A DNA stretch of 64,000 nt from positions 1,392,345 through 1,456,344 of the forward strand of contig CM012954.1 in assembly GCA_000181795.3 (NCBI GenBank), in the 5' to 3' direction. Origin of the DNA: Trichinella spiralis. Taxonomy: Eukaryota > Nematoda > Enoplea > Trichinellida > Trichinellidae. Under the pieces are notes generated by a model that had not been told where the DNA came from, searched no databases, and saw only the letters and a list, made by a program, of their open reading frames with translations. This document shows positions 61,401-64,000 of the stretch, in pieces (position 1 is the stretch's first letter; each line of letters begins with the position of its first letter). The translations under genes were made by a program, and so were the position numbers.

Positions 61401-61592
61401 CAAAAGTTCATTTAACACTTTTCGCAAATGCATCAACGTTAAAATGTGATCGCTTGACTTTTCAGAATCGGATGCATTGCATGTAGCACCGGATGTACTG
61501 GCATTCTTGTTTTCCGTTGTCGACGATGCACCATTGCACTGTGCTGATGTAGATTTTTCATTTGCACCAACCAAGCTGAACTTGCGAACCAT
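45670..61592 (-). CDS. wdfy-3: WDFY3/ALFY (Blue cheese) selective-autophagy scaffold, complete
   Basis: A very large scaffold that links ubiquitinated aggregates to the autophagy machinery at PI3P-rich membranes. From ATG 61592, 37 exons chain in phase to 3,492 residues (human about 3,526): 61592-61335, 61150-61027, 59509-59256, 59202-59010, 58942-58756, 58697-58534, 58442-58240, 58178-58081, 58015-57864, 57802-57719, 57060-56867, 56757-56619, 56553-56453, 56400-56243, 56162-56067, 55986-55821, 55709-54030, 53949-53723, 53602-53438, 53377-53271, 53201-53081, 53014-52465, 51882-51568, 51492-51279, 51204-51043, 50898-50739, 50691-50418, 50350-50255, 50186-50109, 50025-49804, 49693-49531, 49419-48945, 48861-48272, 48212-46512, 46419-46134, 46067-45870, 45793-45670. 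Order: N-terminal armadillo-like repeats, concanavalin-like domain, PH-like, BEACH, WD40, FYVE. There is no frameshift or stop. Several donors are non-consensus (GTTTGT, GTTATA, GTTAGC). Confidence 0.96.
46424..46467. repeat. (AAT)n microsatellite in a WDFY3 intron
   Basis: About 14 uninterrupted AAT units, the longest perfect array in the window. It fills most of the 92-base intron between the WD40 exon and the next exon. On the coding strand it is (ATT)n and forms the tract just before the acceptor. Confidence 0.96.
46512..49419 (-). other. WDFY3 PH-like, BEACH and WD40 region
   Basis: Three exons hold this region. 48945-49419 starts the PH-like domain (DSSEGLLLFGKYHYYVIDG) after an acidic Ser-rich linker. 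48272-48861 continues with FAYEDIRECHKRRYLLQPIA and the BEACH start (RGEISNFQYLMHLNTLAGRS, YPVFPWILSDYDS). 46512-48212 completes BEACH (GTHYSSAMIVVSYLVRVEPF, FYLPNFLLNSN, NNFGQIPSQLFKKPHP) and carries the WD40 blades (GSRDRTCIVWDLSKLSF). The region is complete, and the NFGQIPxQLFxxPHP signature is intact. Confidence 0.95.
54030..55709 (-). other. WDFY3 large central exon with concanavalin-like (LamG-type) domain
   Basis: This is a single 560-codon exon. It contains FVEFDMSIEGFGCIFLPS, the DRSLIIATYETD strand, RQWNHLAVVLNRSV and KIYNKQDSRAIGKLLGISSH, all hallmarks of the central lectin-like fold of WDFY3 and related BEACH proteins. It is by far the longest exon of the N-terminal two thirds; the neighbouring exons are 80-550 bases. 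Confidence 0.9.
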
Positions 61593-64000
61593 ATTCACAA
61601 TGATTATGTTGATGCAGTTACAAACGTACGCAATTCAAAAGGTCGAGCGACGGATCTGAAAAAATCGACAGGATGAAAATAAAATTCACAAAACTTGACA
61701 TATTTTAATGGGCAATTAGTCAAAAATGCACTACAAGTTGAAAAGCAAACAGAAACTGCATTAGCAAATCTATCTGAAACAGTCAACAAATCAATACCAT
61801 CTCACCGATTAGCTGGCGTTGGTGAAAAACAATAGAAGCTCAACTGCGCAACAGCATCGACAATTCATGCTACATCTACCAACTCTAGCTGCACAACAAC
61901 AATGATGACAACAATTTACCTATAACAACTTGAGCAGTTTATAGATATATCGCATATGGTTGAAATCTGATTTATACTACAGTAAAATGAAAAGCAAGTA
62001 AAACCAAATCATAATCAACAATAAAAAATTAGTACAAAAAGTAAATTCAAAGTGAAAAGGAAGAACAGTTTATTCGATTAAAAATCATTGTAGGAAATAT
62101 AGTGACAATAAATAATGGACACATTAAAAATTTATAAAAATGTTACAAACATGCAATGATAAGAGAAAGCAGAATGTGAAGAAAGAATTTAAAACGTAAT
62201 GCCTAATCTGATTGGTCAATTCCGATTTTTCATTCCGCCTTCAAACTGTGAAGCCCTTTTTAACTGTCACTGTTTCGTATGAGCATTTGCCAGTTGTTCT
62301 CTTACGCTGCAGATACTGATCAGCGCATGTATTGTTCCATGCATACCAATCAATTTTTTCGTGCAATATTATGCAGTTATCATATTACATAATACTAAAT
62401 AAATGATTGCATTATTTATGTATGATATTATATATGTATGATATAATTATATATGATATATATGATAGATGATATCATACATATTACGATTCATCGTATG
62501 ATGAAATTCTGATTATATAAGTAAGTATATTTTGCTGTCTTACAAAGTTTTGCATACCCACCTGTAGTGCAATGCTTCTTTAATGGCAATTGAATGGATG
62601 AAAAGTAGATTACGTTTTGTTTGAAAACATTGAATTGTTATGTCGTTAGTTGTAAATATCATACGAAAAAAACCAGTGTTAAATTTGATTCTTGATTCAT
62701 CATCAACTCCTACAATCCATCGACTATTTTATTTAATGAAACATTGTCTTCACTGTTTCTTTTATTTACCCTTAGTAACGTCCGTTGTTTTTGCTTAGTT
62801 TTATTTCAATTCAAGCTTTCTGTACAAATAACAATATCAAAGCTTTCAGAGGCTCATTTGACCGCAGTCAGTGACATTTCTGATGGTTGACGGTTGATTT
62901 GTGTTTTCAATTCATATATAATAAAGGTTACTGTCTGTTTGGTCAAATGTAATGGTTACATTTTCAAATTTTTAAAATTTTTGAATTCGTCGTAATTACT
63001 GTAAAATTACTGGAGATTAGATATTGATACTCAGGTGTAATTTACATTTCAGGTGTCAGTTATTCAGCATTTTACTGATGTGCAGTAGTTAATGTTATCT
63101 TTTGTGTATGAAAAAATAGTAATATGCTGCAATATTTAAGAATAGAGACTGCATTTGAGATCATTTCATGCACCATACCTAGTTGTAGATGAATAGCATT
63201 GGTATTCAATTGTCTTGCAATCAATTTGTCATTGCATTTTGTGATGAAGATGAAATGAGAGTTTCCTTAATGGGAAGTGTTTATATGTTTGTCAAAGTTA
63301 CAATTAAAACTTTCTCCTCTCAAAAAGAGTTGCATTAAGTAAATAAAGAGCAATGAAAAATGTGCAGTAGCCATATTTATCGGCAGAAATGAATAAAATA
63401 AAAATTTGCATGGCGAGGTCGTTTGCTTTATTGACATAATGGAAATCATTTCAGTTTGAGGCCGTCCGTGGATGGGAGCTCANCGTTTTGATTGGAAAAT
63501 GGACTGAAGGCAAGGCATAAACATCGAAGCCAAGACACTAGATTTTGCTTTTTATTCATTTTGGAATAATTTCTGAAAAATAAAAAATAAATTTTTCATT
63601 TCCAATACNAAATGAGCATTAACGATGACNAAGANGNACGNAATTTNAGTNTCAGTAAGTAGTAGNTTTTTTTCACTNTTTTTAAGTCTTAATCACTTAA
63701 CAATATAATTGACAATCGATATTGAGCATAATTTCTCAATATATTCTCCATGAAGAATTCCCAACATGATATTATAGGTGACTTAATAAACGCCAAATTT
63801 CCATACAATTAAGTTTGATTAAATGCACCCTGTACGCATCCTTTATCTGTTATTAAAATACAGTCTTTCGAAAATCACCTTTGCAGTAGCGAACATACAC
63901 TTTCAATTGACCATAAGCAAGCTTTTGCCCGCAAATTGTTCACTTAAAATTAGCTTCATTTGAACTATTTGGTTTTCTGACTTAAGAAAATTTTTCAGAA
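61593..64000. other. Upstream region of WDFY3, AT-rich, with ambiguous bases at the end
   Basis: This should contain the WDFY3 promoter and 5' untranslated sequence. A CCAAT box on the minus strand (62211-62215, in CCAATCAG context) lies 620 bases upstream of the start codon. A dense AT palindrome-rich tract lies at about 62395-62500. Single N bases at 63483 and clustered N between 63609 and 63678 mark poor assembly. No other gene is seen. Confidence 0.55.
62395..62500. repeat. AT-rich imperfect palindromes (TATGATAT family)
   Basis: Repeated GTATGATAT/ATATCATAC words occur in both orientations (for example near 62420-62445 and 62470-62482), so the strand could fold into several hairpins. 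It may be a degraded microsatellite or a small inverted-repeat element remnant. Confidence 0.5.

Overview
The window looks like nuclear DNA of an invertebrate animal, most likely a nematode. Non-coding DNA is AT-rich and full of short tandem repeats. Genes are split by GT-AG introns of about 40 bp to 2.6 kb, and coding exons are visibly richer in G/C and CpG. The best lineage clue is an EFF-1/AFF-1-type cell-fusion protein at 24.7-26.6 kb, a family best known from nematodes. A near-perfect CTCF consensus site at 38.4 kb would fit an early-branching nematode that kept CTCF better than a Caenorhabditis-like one. Species and clade are inference.

Layout. 1-3.9 kb (+): C-terminal half of an MFSD4-type major facilitator transporter, cut by the window edge. 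4.8-6.3 kb (-): ETS factor of the ELK/LIN-1 type with both MAP-kinase docking motifs. 9.7-15.5 kb (-): two good coding exons of an unidentified small protein. 16.6-21.6 kb (-): a phase-consistent multi-exon gene of unknown family. 24.2-26.6 kb (+): the fusogen. 27.2-30.8 kb: coding islands on both strands that I could not identify. 38.2-44.7 kb (+): GC-rich promoter region followed by a complete A1CF/RBM46/RBM47-type RNA-binding protein (three RRMs plus a dsRNA-binding-like domain). 45.7-61.6 kb (-): a complete WDFY3/ALFY (Blue cheese) gene, rebuilt as 37 phase-consistent exons encoding about 3,492 residues. 61.6-64 kb: upstream DNA ending in ambiguous bases.

The genes do not form a pathway; this is an ordinary eukaryotic stretch of independent genes. 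The RBM-type gene and WDFY3 are convergent, with 0.9 kb between their stop codons. The MFSD4-type and ELK genes are also convergent, 0.9 kb apart. Most of the remaining sequence is microsatellite-rich intron or spacer. All exon coordinates come from reading splice sites and reading-frame phase by eye, without transcripts.
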